Assembly (NCBI GenBank): GCA_052326605.1
Contig: JBKQMB010000047.1
Location: 14,326 to 78,325 of the forward strand
DNA from: Bog-756 sp052326605
Lineage (GTDB): Bacteria > Actinomycetota > Acidimicrobiia > Acidimicrobiales > RAAP-2
DNA: 64,000 nucleotides
Reading direction: 5' to 3'
Shown: positions 1 through 8,471 of the stretch, piece after piece
How the letters are laid out: every line of letters begins with the position of its first letter
Numbering within the stretch: the stretch's first letter is position 1
The notes under the pieces: model-generated
The model's database searches: none
What the model was told of the DNA's origin: nothing
The model's input: only the letters and a program-made list of their open reading frames with translations
Program-made: the position numbers and the translations under genes

Positions 1-212
1 ATGCTGACGCCCAATCCGGCACTAGACGTACGGTATACCTCCCACCGTCAATCGAAGGGAGGGCATGTACGCAAGGTAGGTCGCCTACCATGTCGACCAA
101 GGGCTCGCCGGAATGGGATTAATCCACACCCCCGAATGTGCCGTTCGGGGCGAGGGTGCAACCGGAGGAGGCAGCCTCTACTTCACGTCAGTCTCACACC
201 ATCACCCCTCGC

Positions 213-407
213 CTAGTCCGCTCGTGCTGGGTAGTACATGAGATGGGCGCCATGGTGGTTGGCCGCTTGTCGGAACCTCGTCAGGCCTCCCTCTTCAGTG
301 ACCTTCCCCTCAACCTGGTAACCCCGCACCTCCACGATGGCGATGTCGTCGTTGAACGTGTACGACCTCCACTCGCCGTCAGGGCAGAGTGCGAACTTCG
401 TCGCCAT
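213..407 (-). CDS. Small hypothetical protein (64 aa)
   Basis: I do not recognise this short protein. Its ATG follows a GGAG about nine bases upstream, and it starts six bases after the stop of the 159-aa gene at 414-893, so the two probably form an operon. It is soluble, with no membrane segment or signal peptide, and has a beta-rich middle (YTFNDDIAIVEVRGYQVEG). It lies in the cargo end of the integrative element and may be co-expressed with its neighbour. Confidence 0.5.
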   Translation of the reverse strand: MATKFALCPDGEWRSYTFNDDIAIVEVRGYQVEGKVTEEGGLTRFRQAANHHGAHLMYYPARAD

Positions 408-413
408 GTCGGC

Positions 414-893
414 TCACTCCACGATGACGCCGCTGCGTGCGAGAGCGGCCTCGTACTGGTCGCCCAGCCCTCGGATCTCGTGGACCAGGGACCAGAGTGT
501 CGCCTGCCAGCGCCATATCTGGCCATGCCTGGTTCTCGGCAGGAGGATCGACTCGTCTTGGAGGTCGGCCCAGTCATCGGCTACGAGTTGGTCTTCGCAC
601 TCGACGACGAGATGCCCGACTGAACCGCCGTCACCAGACGGGAGAGTGGTGACTCGCAGGCTGAGCTTCGGCTCGGATTGGTTCACGGCCTCGATCCACT
701 TGGCACTGGGAATGGTCTCCCATTCGCTGGATGCCGTAGCCAGCACCCCGTCTAGGACATGACCATCGCTCATGGCGTACATGAAGCCTATTGCCCTGGT
801 AGCGAACTCGTCGGAGGATTCACCCGGCCTCAGGGATACGTACAGTCTCCTGCCCTCCGGGGTATCGAAGGCGCCGTCGATTAAGTCTGTCAT
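414..893 (-). CDS. Hypothetical protein (159 aa)
   Basis: An acidic soluble protein that I do not recognise. The ATG has a strong ribosome binding site (GAGGAG, about six bases upstream), which supports it as a real gene. The sequence has no signal peptide, membrane helix or evident catalytic motif. It is followed after six bases by a 64-aa gene on the same strand. It is cargo of the integrative element at tRNA-Pro; its function is unknown. Confidence 0.6.
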   Translation of the reverse strand: MTDLIDGAFDTPEGRRLYVSLRPGESSDEFATRAIGFMYAMSDGHVLDGVLATASSEWETIPSAKWIEAVNQSEPKLSLRVTTLPSGDGGSVGHLVVECEDQLVADDWADLQDESILLPRTRHGQIWRWQATLWSLVHEIRGLGDQYEAALARSGVIVE

Positions 894-1073
894 GTCTCTC
901 TCCTCATCGATCCCGGCATTGCCACCGTGCCTCTTGGCTGGTTGGCGGAGCGTTATAGGGCCAGGTCCCTCGACTCCTCTGGATGTCGACTACAGACTAC
1001 TTCCTGTCGCCTTCGAAAAGTCCAACAGCTAGAAATGGGCAGACATCAATCGATGCACGACCGGCGTGAGGCG

Positions 1074-1925
1074 TCATCCGAATGCCCAGTCCAGCAATCC
1101 CTCCCTCCCCTTTCCCCTGTAGGGGCCGAGTTGCGGTTGTCTCCATTCGCCTCGATCCTTCAGCCGAAGGAGCCGTACGTGGTCATCTGGATGTCCGATC
1201 ACACACCTGACGCCGTCCACCTGCCACGAAACCTCATTCAGTGCTTCGACTGTCGACGGCGTGAGAACTCGCTTGGTGTGGGGAGGCGGGGGCTGTTGCA
1301 ACGAGTTGTCCCCGGCACCCACTGCGCCCAAGATGCCGACGTTGGCGGACAGTGGGAAGAACACGGCGTTCCGTTCATCAAGCTCCGTCACGGACGCATA
1401 GCCCTTGTCATTGGTGATGAACCGATGGCTGTCGGGTGGTCGTTCGATCACGGCAAACCTCCAAGCGCTGAGGATCGCCTGCGATTCGCTCAGAGTCTTG
1501 ACCCGTGCACGCTGGGCATCGTCGGGTCCAGCGTCGTCACCCCTTGAAGCCAAGGTCTTCATTGCGTAGGCGGTGAAGGCAGGATGACGCACTCCGAGCG
1601 CACATATGTGAAACCAGATAGTGGACCACTCCGTATCTCCCCAGGTCCCTTCCTCGAATGCCTTGACGGCTAGGGGAAGCTTCGGCTCGTAGCCCCTCCA
1701 GATGTCATCAATGATATTCGCATCCATCCCCACGGGAGGATCTTCTAGTCGATAGACATCTCGCTCCCTGGCGATCTTCTTCGCCACCATGGGGAACGTC
1801 CGCTCGGGATTGTGCGTGAACCTCACACGCACTTGAGTTTGCCTGGCTACAGGGACCACCGGCACAGTGGACCCGAATCCTGCGATGAACGCTGCTGGAA
1901 GATAGTGATCTCTAGGAGTTGGCAC
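1074..1925 (-). CDS. DUF4238 domain protein
   Basis: The N-terminus (PRDHYLPAAFIAGF) and the central RFITNDKGYASV segment match the pattern of DUF4238, a family of unknown function common on mobile elements and often near defence genes. I chose a GTG start at 1925 because GAGGGG lies just upstream and the conserved HYLP motif follows within seven residues; an ATG at 1967 would add 14 residues. The protein is about 283 aa, close to the family's usual size. It has no membrane segments. A defence or nuclease role is only a guess. Confidence 0.7.
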   Translation of the reverse strand: MPTPRDHYLPAAFIAGFGSTVPVVPVARQTQVRVRFTHNPERTFPMVAKKIARERDVYRLEDPPVGMDANIIDDIWRGYEPKLPLAVKAFEEGTWGDTEWSTIWFHICALGVRHPAFTAYAMKTLASRGDDAGPDDAQRARVKTLSESQAILSAWRFAVIERPPDSHRFITNDKGYASVTELDERNAVFFPLSANVGILGAVGAGDNSLQQPPPPHTKRVLTPSTVEALNEVSWQVDGVRCVIGHPDDHVRLLRLKDRGEWRQPQLGPYRGKGREGLLDWAFG

Positions 1926-2217
1926 TTGCTGTTCCCCTCGCACCACCACGAGTGCTTGAGAGAGCATCCACGACGTACAACTGAGCCTTGGGCTTCACGA
2001 CTGCAACCGTAATGTCTCCGATCCTCACAGCCGCCCTAGGAACCACTAGCGAGGCATTCTCACATATCGGCCAGCCTCACTGTTACGGGGCTTCCACGAG
2101 TGCCTGTGACGGGCGTGGAGAAGGCATCTTCATGGGACTGCACCAACGAGCAACCGGGCGGAGGACGTAGAAACCCGTGACTATCAATCGGGCTCTTGGT
2201 GGGGAGAAGCAGGCTGA

Positions 2218-2964
2218 CTACCGCCTGCTTGCATAGCGAGGGATTCTTCGGCCCATTGGCTGGCCGTAGGACTTGGAGGGAAAGGGTCTGCCCGTGGGGA
2301 CGGGGCAGCCCGTTGATGGGTTGCTCGGTGTGCGGGCCACTTCGGGTTGGGAGACAGCCTGGGGCTGAGGGAGCACCGGCTCGTCGGGTCGCAAGGACAG
2401 GAGTTCCTGCTCGAACTGTTCGTGGTGATAGCGGATGCCACGGAATCGAGAGGATCGGATTCGGCCTCCTACTTCGGGACGGACCTTACCCATCGCAATC
2501 TGCGCCACCTGTCTCTTGGTCAGCCCGAAATGTCGTCCGATGTCTTCTTCGTCGTGACTCAGAGTGGCGAGCAGTCGAATCCTCTCGATGTCGCTTGGGG
2601 GTAGTTGCCTAACTCGTCCTCTAATCGCCCGCTGCACCTTCGGCTTCCATCGTCCAGTGGGCTTGGTCCACCAGTGAGTGGCCCGGCAGCACAACTGATT
2701 GCCGCACAGGTTGCGAAGATACGAAGGGAGTTCGCCAGTGGCAAGAAAGTAGGCAACACGGTGAGCGAGGACGTACCTATCGCTTCCTCCATCCCTGGCA
2801 CGCCATAGGTACCTTCCACGTCCGCTGCTATGCCGGGGTCCCAGCCAAGGCCAGCACCCCTCCCCGGACTGGTCGACCACGAGGAAGAAGCGTGACCTGA
2901 AGTTGTCCAGCGCCGCTCCGTACAGAGACACTTCCTTCACCCTCACGACTTCACGGCCTTGCAA
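2218..2964 (-). CDS. HNH-endonuclease-like protein with C-terminal helix-turn-helix
   Basis: The first third has the layout of phage-type HNH nucleases: CWPWLG, then an AHRVAY..ATGELP segment, then LCGNQLCCRATHWW, which matches the zinc/HNH signature (H-C-x2-N-x2-C-x4-H). The first histidine of the usual RHLCdN motif is replaced by Asn (RNLCGN), so catalysis may be impaired or the domain may only bind DNA. Around residues 120-160, LSHDEEDIGRHFGLTKRQVA looks like a helix-turn-helix. The Pro-rich C-terminus has no clear fold. The start is uncertain (TTG at 2964, or GTG at 2940 or 2931). It diverges from the replication operon. Confidence 0.6.
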   Translation of the reverse strand: MQGREVVRVKEVSLYGAALDNFRSRFFLVVDQSGEGCWPWLGPRHSSGRGRYLWRARDGGSDRYVLAHRVAYFLATGELPSYLRNLCGNQLCCRATHWWTKPTGRWKPKVQRAIRGRVRQLPPSDIERIRLLATLSHDEEDIGRHFGLTKRQVAQIAMGKVRPEVGGRIRSSRFRGIRYHHEQFEQELLSLRPDEPVLPQPQAVSQPEVARTPSNPSTGCPVPTGRPFPSKSYGQPMGRRIPRYASRR

Positions 2965-3101
2965 CTCCTTGGCCCGTTGGGCAAGTTCTTGGGTTCAGGC
3001 CGTCTGGTCTCGTGGTCATCCATCATTGGCACTCCTTCACACTGTGCTTGCCATTTCTTAGGAGGAGTCAGGAGCCCGAGCACAGGGAGCGCAGCCCTTG
3101 C

Positions 3102-3128
3102 GGGTGGTGCGGGTGGTGCGGGTGGTGC
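3102..3128. repeat. 9-bp tandem repeat, three copies
   Basis: GGGTGGTGC is repeated three times without interruption. It lies in the gene-free control region between the divergent HNH-like and replication genes. Confidence 0.85.
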
Positions 3129-3252
3129 TGCAGCTCGATCTCAATCGCATTCGAGCCGAGTAACTACTTACTCTCGACGTGGCGGCCGAGGCGGAAGCAA
3201 AAGTGTTGACTGCGATCCACTGCCGATCAGCGAATTGGGCTTGGCGGTGGGA

Positions 3253-3279
3253 ACCCCCGCAACCCCCGCAACCCCCGCA
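3253..3279. repeat. 9-bp tandem repeat, three copies
   Basis: ACCCCCGCA is repeated three times in the control region. It is roughly complementary in composition to the GGGTGGTGC repeat 150 bp upstream (CACCC versus CCCCC cores), so limited pairing between the two arrays is possible. Confidence 0.85.
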
Positions 3280-3590
3280 GGTGCAATCTGCGTTCGGCTC
3301 TCCTCGGGGACACAGACCCGCCGCCGTTTTGGCCGTCCATGCACGACTCCAAACGCAGTCGAAGCCGGTTAGAGCCATCTTGCTCCGAAGAGCAGCAACT
3401 CGTCGCTGCCGGAACCCGTCTACATCCAACTAATAGGTGAAAGGAGGGATTGTCCGGATGAGAGTTGTCGACTCAATAACTAGTTACGACTGTGAGCCAG
3501 TAACTAGTTGCTCGAAGCCATTCGAACGTATTTCTCAAGAATTGGTACCGCTGGGCCCTGTCTAGTTCCGTCCAAGTCCAGCTAAGTAGT

Positions 3591-3611
3591 GAAGACAGAG
3601 GTTCTGTCTTC
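3591..3611 (+). promoter_or_regulatory. Perfect 9-bp hairpin before the excisionase-like gene
   Basis: GAAGACAGA and TCTGTCTTC form a perfect inverted repeat around a 3-base loop. It ends two bases before the GGAGG ribosome binding site (3614-3618) of the gene starting at 3628. It could be an operator for the DNA-binding protein it precedes or an RNA hairpin that controls access to the ribosome binding site. Confidence 0.6.
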
Positions 3612-3627
3612 TTGGAGGTTCAAGAAA

Positions 3628-3843
3628 ATGGCAGAGGAATCATTCATCCCCGACGTTGAGCCGGCGCTCTACAACAAGCAGGAGGCGGCGACCTACCTGC
3701 ATACGAGCGAGCGGCACATCGAGCGGCTCATTGAGCAAGGGGCCCTCGGTCATTGCCGAGTAGGGCGGTTTCTGATGTTCCGTGAGGAAGACCTCGATGG
3801 CTACCTCAGCCGCACTCACGTCGATCCGAAGGAGGTCAACTAA
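3628..3843 (+). CDS. Excisionase-family helix-turn-helix protein
   Basis: A 71-aa protein with the MerR-like winged helix of excisionases: YNKQEAATYLHTSERHIERL followed by GHCRVGRFLMFREEDLDGYL. Such proteins bend attachment-site DNA to favour excision, or act as repressors. I prefer the ATG at 3628, which has GGAGG ten bases upstream; an in-frame GTG at 3589 would run through the hairpin. Its TAA overlaps by one base the ATG of the primase-polymerase gene, so the two are translationally coupled. The palindromes just upstream are candidate binding sites for it. Confidence 0.8.
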   Translation: MAEESFIPDVEPALYNKQEAATYLHTSERHIERLIEQGALGHCRVGRFLMFREEDLDGYLSRTHVDPKEVN

Positions 3844-6248
3844 TGCAGCCGACACCTTTTGACCTTCACAACGAAGGCTGGTCCCTCATCCCGGTCAACG
3901 GCGATAAGAGGCCGATGATTCCGACATGGATTCCCTATCAGTCCGAACGACCCAGCCTCGAACAGGTGGAGCGGTGGGACCGAGATCTCAACCCTCCCGT
4001 TTGGGGCGCCCCGACAGGTGAGGTGAGCAAGAGGTTCACACTCGACTTCGATGGTGAGCCTGGCAGGGAGACGCTGGAAACGCTTGGCTGGGACCCTCAC
4101 AGGTCAACACCGAGAGGTGGGTACCACGTCGATTTCGTCTGGGCAGGTTCCAAAGTGCTGACATTGAACAGCAAGACTAAGAAGACACTGTGGGAGTCAT
4201 ATCCTGGGATGGACAGCAGGGGCGCTGGTGGCTACATCAATGTCATTGGCAGCACGGCCAACGGGCAGTACGAGTGGTTGACGGATGACCGTTCACCCTA
4301 CGACTCTGCGCTCGTGCCGAAAGATCTCATGGCTCTGATTTCGGGGCATGAGACCTCTCTGGTGACGCCGAAGAGCCCCTCCGTTCGATCACACAATGGC
4401 ATTGGTGGATCATCGCTGCCGTTGAACACGGATGCCGTCGCAAGGCTCCTCCAATATGCTCTGGACGATTCGGTCCGTGGTCGCAACGACGCAGGTTTCG
4501 TTCTTGCATGTCAACTGAGAGACGCCGGTATGTCCTGTGGAGATGCCGAGGCCGTCATGCGGATCTACTGCGAGCGTGTTCCTCCGACCAACCCGGTCGG
4601 CATGGAAACGCCATACGAGTGGAGTGAAGCTCTGGCCAGTCTCAACTCGGCCTTCAGCGAGGAACCACGCCGCTCCGATTGTTCGGACAACCGACCCGAG
4701 ATCGTCGTCAATGGGCGACAACTCAGCGACATCTCCGACGAGTCATTGGGCATATTGACCGAGACGAACGATCCACCGACCATCTTCCGTCGAGGCGGCG
4801 AGAAGGTGACCGTTCACTCGGACGAGAACGGACGGACCCGGATCGAGGGCATACCGACAGACTTGCTGCGCCACCATCTGTCACAGAGGGCGACGTGGGT
4901 GAAGATTGAGGTTGTAGGTGAGGACGAAGATGGTCGACCGGTGGTGGAGAAGAAGAATGCGTATCCGCCTGTAACAGTCATGAAGGATCTTCTGGCTAGG
5001 GATTGGGATTCAGTACCTTCGCTTGTCGGAGTATCTGAGATTCCTATTCTCCGACCAGGCGGCTCAATGCTCGCAACGAATGGTTACGATGCTGAATCCC
5101 GGATCTGGATGGACCTTCCCGAGGATCTTGTCATTCCGATGATCCCAGAGAATCCGACTGATGATGACGTCCATCGGGCGATTGGACTGCTGGAAGAGGC
5201 GATCAGCGAGTTCCCGTTCGAAGATGAGGCTTCACGGGCGAATGCGCTCGGGTTGATCCTCTCGACCGTGTTGAGGGCTTCGATTCCGGGACTCATCCCG
5301 ATGGCCGTGATCGATGCACCAGTTGCCGGAACGGGGAAGACCTTCCTCGTGTCCTTGGCATCAGTCGTCGCCACCGGTCGCCCTGCACCCCTGAGTTCTG
5401 CTCCCAACGGCAACGACGAGGAGCTTCGTAAACGCCTCACAGCGGCCCTGATGACCGATGAGCCACTCATCGTCTTTGACAATGTCGACAGGCAACTCAA
5501 GTCGCCAGTCCTTGCTCAGGCGATCACAAGCGAAACGTGGACGGACCGAATCCTTGGTGCCTCGAAGAACGTCGACCTCAGCCAGCACGCAGTTTGGGTT
5601 GCCACCGGCAACAACGTTGAGATTAGCGGTGACCTTCCACGGCGCTGCTACAAGATCCGGCTCGATCCCAAACTCGCTCAGCCAGCCCAGCGGAAGTTTG
5701 AACGCCCCGACCTGATGGACTGGGCAAGGGAGCATCGAGGCGAGCTTCTGGGGGCTTGCTTCACGCTGGCACGTCATTGGTTCGTCCAAGGCAAACCAGA
5801 GTCAGACGGCGCTCCGTGGGCGACCTTCGATGAGTGGCGTCGGTTCGTCGGCGGCATCCTCCAAGCTGCTGGGGTTGGTGACTTCCTCGCCAATCTGGAC
5901 GAACTACAACTGAGAGCCGATCCTGACATGGTCGCTTGGACTCGGCTGTTGGAGTATTGGTGCACGGAACACGATGGCCACCCCGTTTCCAGCAAGACAT
6001 TGTGGCTAAGCCTCGTTCACTACAGCCAAACAGAGGAGTTGCCACGCAGTCTTGCGGAGTCTCTGGACCGTGCCAGTGGAGATAACTCAAAAGTGACACG
6101 CCTCAGCAAGGCGCTGTCGAACCGCAAGAACCGCTTGTTCTCCGATGAAGGTCTGCGGATCGAACGTGCCGGAAGTGATGCCCACGAGAAGGTTCTCCTT
6201 TGGCGTGTGATTTCGAACGCACCCGACCCTATCGAGCGGAGGGCATGA
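3843..6248 (+). CDS. Bifunctional primase-polymerase (Prim-Pol) with C-terminal helicase-like ATPase
   Basis: This 801-aa protein is the probable replication protein of the element. Residues 1-160 fit the archaeo-eukaryotic Prim-Pol domain: LDFDGEPG supplies the acidic metal ligands, STPRGGYHVDF gives the S-x-H region, and SRGAGGYINVIGS the later conserved glycine-rich segment. Around residue 495, APVAGTGKTFLVSL is a Walker A site, with LIVFDNVD about 45 residues later as Walker B and VWVATGNN beyond it as a sensor. This resembles helicase-like ATPase domains of mobile-element replicases. The gene overlaps its upstream and downstream neighbours by a few bases. Prim-Pol replicases are known from some actinomycete integrative elements and from phage satellites. 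Confidence 0.85.
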   Translation: MQPTPFDLHNEGWSLIPVNGDKRPMIPTWIPYQSERPSLEQVERWDRDLNPPVWGAPTGEVSKRFTLDFDGEPGRETLETLGWDPHRSTPRGGYHVDFVWAGSKVLTLNSKTKKTLWESYPGMDSRGAGGYINVIGSTANGQYEWLTDDRSPYDSALVPKDLMALISGHETSLVTPKSPSVRSHNGIGGSSLPLNTDAVARLLQYALDDSVRGRNDAGFVLACQLRDAGMSCGDAEAVMRIYCERVPPTNPVGMETPYEWSEALASLNSAFSEEPRRSDCSDNRPEIVVNGRQLSDISDESLGILTETNDPPTIFRRGGEKVTVHSDENGRTRIEGIPTDLLRHHLSQRATWVKIEVVGEDEDGRPVVEKKNAYPPVTVMKDLLARDWDSVPSLVGVSEIPILRPGGSMLATNGYDAESRIWMDLPEDLVIPMIPENPTDDDVHRAIGLLEEAISEFPFEDEASRANALGLILSTVLRASIPGLIPMAVIDAPVAGTGKTFLVSLASVVATGRPAPLSSAPNGNDEELRKRLTAALMTDEPLIVFDNVDRQLKSPVLAQAITSETWTDRILGASKNVDLSQHAVWVATGNNVEISGDLPRRCYKIRLDPKLAQPAQRKFERPDLMDWAREHRGELLGACFTLARHWFVQGKPESDGAPWATFDEWRRFVGGILQAAGVGDFLANLDELQLRADPDMVAWTRLLEYWCTEHDGHPVSSKTLWLSLVHYSQTEELPRSLAESLDRASGDNSKVTRLSKALSNRKNRLFSDEGLRIERAGSDAHEKVLLWRVISNAPDPIERRA

Positions 6249-6655
6249 TGCATCGACTACGCCTTGAGCAAATCCAAGAGGCGCTGGACGACCTCGAAGC
6301 CGTCTTTTCGGATCCCCAGTGCTTTCACAGCGAAGGCTCCATTGATGACCGGCCGGTTCAGGACTACGCCCTGAGCTTGGCCTCCGAGTTCGTAGGCAGC
6401 TATCGGGATGACGAGATCACCTTGCGACTCGCCAAGCTCATCGAAGCAGAGGATGAAGGTCGTCCGAAAGATGCCCGTCATCATCTCGGATTCGTCCGGC
6501 GCAAGGTTGACGCCAGGCTACGTGGATGGGGGTCCCAGATCGCCACAAACACCCAGGTCATTGAGAGGCATTCTTCGCAAAGAGCCGTCCCTTCCTCCGA
6601 CCTGGCCGATTCCACCAGAACGAGAACTGAGCCGCTCCTTCGGGAGGTGTCGTGA
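6245..6655 (+). CDS. Hypothetical protein (136 aa), coupled to the Prim-Pol gene
   Basis: A charged, helical soluble protein that I do not recognise. It begins with ATGATG overlapping the TGA of the primase-polymerase gene and has GGAGGG just upstream, so translation is coupled. The first 100 residues are predicted-helical with many Asp/Glu and Arg (LEQIQEALDDLEAVF, LRLAKLIEAEDEGR). The tail is Ser/Thr/Arg-rich. Its position suggests a replication accessory or regulatory role, which is inferred from context alone. Confidence 0.6.
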   Translation: MMHRLRLEQIQEALDDLEAVFSDPQCFHSEGSIDDRPVQDYALSLASEFVGSYRDDEITLRLAKLIEAEDEGRPKDARHHLGFVRRKVDARLRGWGSQIATNTQVIERHSSQRAVPSSDLADSTRTRTEPLLREVS

Positions 6656-6723
6656 TGAGCGTTCCGGAAGTGCAGACAGATGAGTTCGATCAGATCCTCG
6701 GGGAGGAAGACTGTCATGGATAA
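6655..6723 (+). CDS. Possible 22-aa micro-ORF between two element genes
   Basis: An ATG overlapping the TGA of the previous gene by one base opens a 22-codon acidic reading frame (MSVPEVQTDEFDQILGEEDC, then HG). It ends eight bases inside the next gene, whose GGGAGGAAG ribosome binding site lies within it. It may be a real peptide or a coupling device that carries ribosomes to the excisionase-like gene. Evidence is positional only. Confidence 0.35.
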   Translation: MSVPEVQTDEFDQILGEEDCHG

Positions 6724-7006
6724 CAGGCAGACCCCCGTCCCGCAGTCCCTTGAGCGCCTGGGTTATACCGTTGCGGAAGCCTGCAAGGTGATCCCGTGCT
6801 CCCGTTCGCACCTTCACCGTGCCATCAGGGAGGGTCGTCTACGTGCCGCACGTGATGGAGCGAAGGTCTTGATCTCCCGAGACGCCATAGTCGATTATCT
6901 CAACCACGGAGACGGCACCGGCCTCGGTGCACCCGCACAGGCCGTGGTGGCGGTGCAAGGTGGGCAGGACGTGCCCATATCAACCACCACGGACAAGACC
7001 GCCTGA
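6716..7006 (+). CDS. Second excisionase-like DNA-binding protein
   Basis: A 96-aa protein whose residues 12-60 fit the excisionase/MerR-like winged helix (YTVAEACKVIPCSRSHLHRA, then REGRLRAARDGAKVLISRD). The ATG at 6716 has GGGAGGAAG upstream; in-frame starts further up are less plausible. The C-terminal 35 residues are low-complexity. It lies 176 bp before the integrase start, the usual place for a recombination directionality factor. With the one at 3628 the element has two such proteins; one may act as repressor and the other as excisionase. Confidence 0.75.
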   Translation: MDNRQTPVPQSLERLGYTVAEACKVIPCSRSHLHRAIREGRLRAARDGAKVLISRDAIVDYLNHGDGTGLGAPAQAVVAVQGGQDVPISTTTDKTA

Positions 7007-7182
7007 GTCCGAACACGAAGTCGTTCCCTGGTCGGTCGACCGCCCGCTCACCAGTATCGATACACGCCGCCATGAATCCGTTGGTGGCCATACTGAGCCT
7101 TCAATGGGCATTCGACCCAGGTGAAGGGCTGACTTGTCACACCCATGACCGAGGATTGCGATTTGTACACCGGGAGGAACTA

Positions 7183-8448
7183 GTGGCCTACATCGAGATC
7201 AGAGTGACTGGCCGACCCAGGGCCAGTAGTTCTGGAACACCGAAGCCCAAACGGGTGCGGGCGATCTTCCGCAATGACCGGGGAGGCATCTCGGAGAAGA
7301 ACGCATTCGTGGCTGATATGGCCGATGTGCAAACGAAGTATGACGTCCGATACAAGGTCAATGGCCGGCTGGCTTCCGAAACCTTCGATACAAAGCGTGA
7401 GGCAGAAGCTCGTGCCACGGAAGTCGAGTCGGCGCAAGACAGGGGCTACGCCGTGGACCCCGCCGGTGGACGGATGACCGTCGACGAACTGGCGGAGAAG
7501 TGGTTGGCATCGGACCCTGGCAAACGAGGGAGCACCGTGGGCCGGGACCGGTCAGCGCTCCGTGCCCACATCAGCCCGGCTATCGGCAAACGTCAGTTGT
7601 GCACGATCCGTCAGGATCACGTTCAGCAACTAGTCAACGGATGGGGCGAGAAGCTGGCCCCGAAGACGGTTGATCGAACTTACGGCACCCTGCGGGCAGC
7701 ATTCGCCTACGCCGTTGCCGCCGAACTGATCGGTCGTTCACCATGCCATGACGTGAACCTGCCCAAGGCAGTGAAGCGTAAGCGACGTGTGGTTGGCCCC
7801 GACGACGTGGTGAAGCTGTCGAACGCCATGGACCCTCGCTACGCACCCATGGTTTGGGTGGGAGCACTACTCGGACTCCGCTGGGGCGAAGTTGCCGGTC
7901 TACGCATCGGAAGTCTCGATCTGTTGGTCCGCTCGCTGAAAGTCACCGAAACTGTAACCAGGGACGAACATGGACGACCGACCCTCGGACCCCCGAAATC
8001 CGAAGCCGGGATTCGCACTTTGGCGATGCCTCAGGTTCTAGTGGACATTCTGGCCGGACACCTGGCACGGGGCAGACTGACTGGTGCCAACGCTGACTCC
8101 TTCGTGTTCCCCGCACCTGGTGGAGCCCACTGGTCCTATGCGAACTACCGACGCCGCATATGGGAACCAGCGACAACCAAGGCTGGTCTTGCCGGTGTTG
8201 GATTCCATGATCTGCGTCGGACGGCCACTACCCAACTGGTGCTGGGCAACGTCGATTTGAAGACAGCGGGGACCCGGCTGGGGCATTCAGACCCCAGGCT
8301 GACGTTGGCGGTCTATGCGCAGGCAACATCCGAAGCGGACCGGGCGGCAGCCGACACGGTGGGGGACCGGTTTGCCACGGCCATGGGATTTGGCGATCTC
8401 GACAGGATCTCGACAGGAGCCCCAAAACGCCGGTCAGCCGGGGCCTGA
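7183..8448 (+). CDS. int: Tyrosine-family site-specific integrase
   Basis: A 421-aa phage-type integrase. Residues 1-60 are the arm-binding start (VAYIEIRVTGR), followed by a SAM-like core-binding domain (MTVDELAEKWLASDPGKRGS onward). The catalytic set is complete: Arg in LLGLRWGEV, Lys in GPPKSEAG, His-x-x-Arg in FHDLRR, His in LGHSDPRL and the nucleophile Tyr in VYAQAT. I chose GTG at 7183, which has GGGAGGA six bases upstream and gives the usual AYI start; an ATG at 7072 would add 37 unlike residues. The gene ends 23 bp from the 3' end of tRNA-Pro, its likely target. Confidence 0.92.
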   Translation: MAYIEIRVTGRPRASSSGTPKPKRVRAIFRNDRGGISEKNAFVADMADVQTKYDVRYKVNGRLASETFDTKREAEARATEVESAQDRGYAVDPAGGRMTVDELAEKWLASDPGKRGSTVGRDRSALRAHISPAIGKRQLCTIRQDHVQQLVNGWGEKLAPKTVDRTYGTLRAAFAYAVAAELIGRSPCHDVNLPKAVKRKRRVVGPDDVVKLSNAMDPRYAPMVWVGALLGLRWGEVAGLRIGSLDLLVRSLKVTETVTRDEHGRPTLGPPKSEAGIRTLAMPQVLVDILAGHLARGRLTGANADSFVFPAPGGAHWSYANYRRRIWEPATTKAGLAGVGFHDLRRTATTQLVLGNVDLKTAGTRLGHSDPRLTLAVYAQATSEADRAAADTVGDRFATAMGFGDLDRISTGAPKRRSAGA

Positions 8449-8471
8449 ACCCCGGCTGACCTGCACTTCAG

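Larger units (their letters stand above)
2965..3590. promoter_or_regulatory. Intergenic control region of the integrative element, no gene seen
   Basis: This 620-bp stretch separates the leftward HNH-like gene from the rightward excisionase/replication operon, and I see no convincing gene in it. It holds a perfect palindrome TAACTAGTTA at 3477-3486, a near copy (TAACTAGTTG) at 3501-3510 and a weaker copy (TAACTACTTA) at 3161-3170. The last two are preceded by GAGCC(G)AG. It also holds two three-copy 9-bp tandem repeats. The layout suits an operator cluster or a replication origin of the element, which is inference. Confidence 0.5.
1..8471. mobile_element. Right-hand part of a Prim-Pol integrative element at tRNA-Pro
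   Basis: The stretch left of tRNA-Pro carries the parts of an integrative element: an excisionase-like gene at 3628, a primase-polymerase/helicase replication gene at 3843, a second excisionase-like gene at 6716 and a tyrosine integrase at 7183-8448. The integrase ends 23 bp from the CCA end of an intact tRNA-Pro gene, which is the usual insertion point for such elements. I found no second copy of the tRNA 3' end in positions 1-8471, so the far attachment site must lie outside the window and the left boundary is unknown. No FtsK/TraB-type translocase, relaxase or capsid gene is visible in this part. It could be an actinomycete integrative conjugative element, a phage satellite or a defective prophage. 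Confidence 0.75.

Noticed and set aside
3102..3279. Short triplet repeats considered as a CRISPR array
   Set aside because: The units are 9 bp without spacers, and no cas genes are present.
3058..3429. A Cys/Gly-rich frame in the control region
   Set aside because: Its CGGCGG pattern comes from the 9-bp tandem repeat; there is no ribosome binding site or family resemblance.
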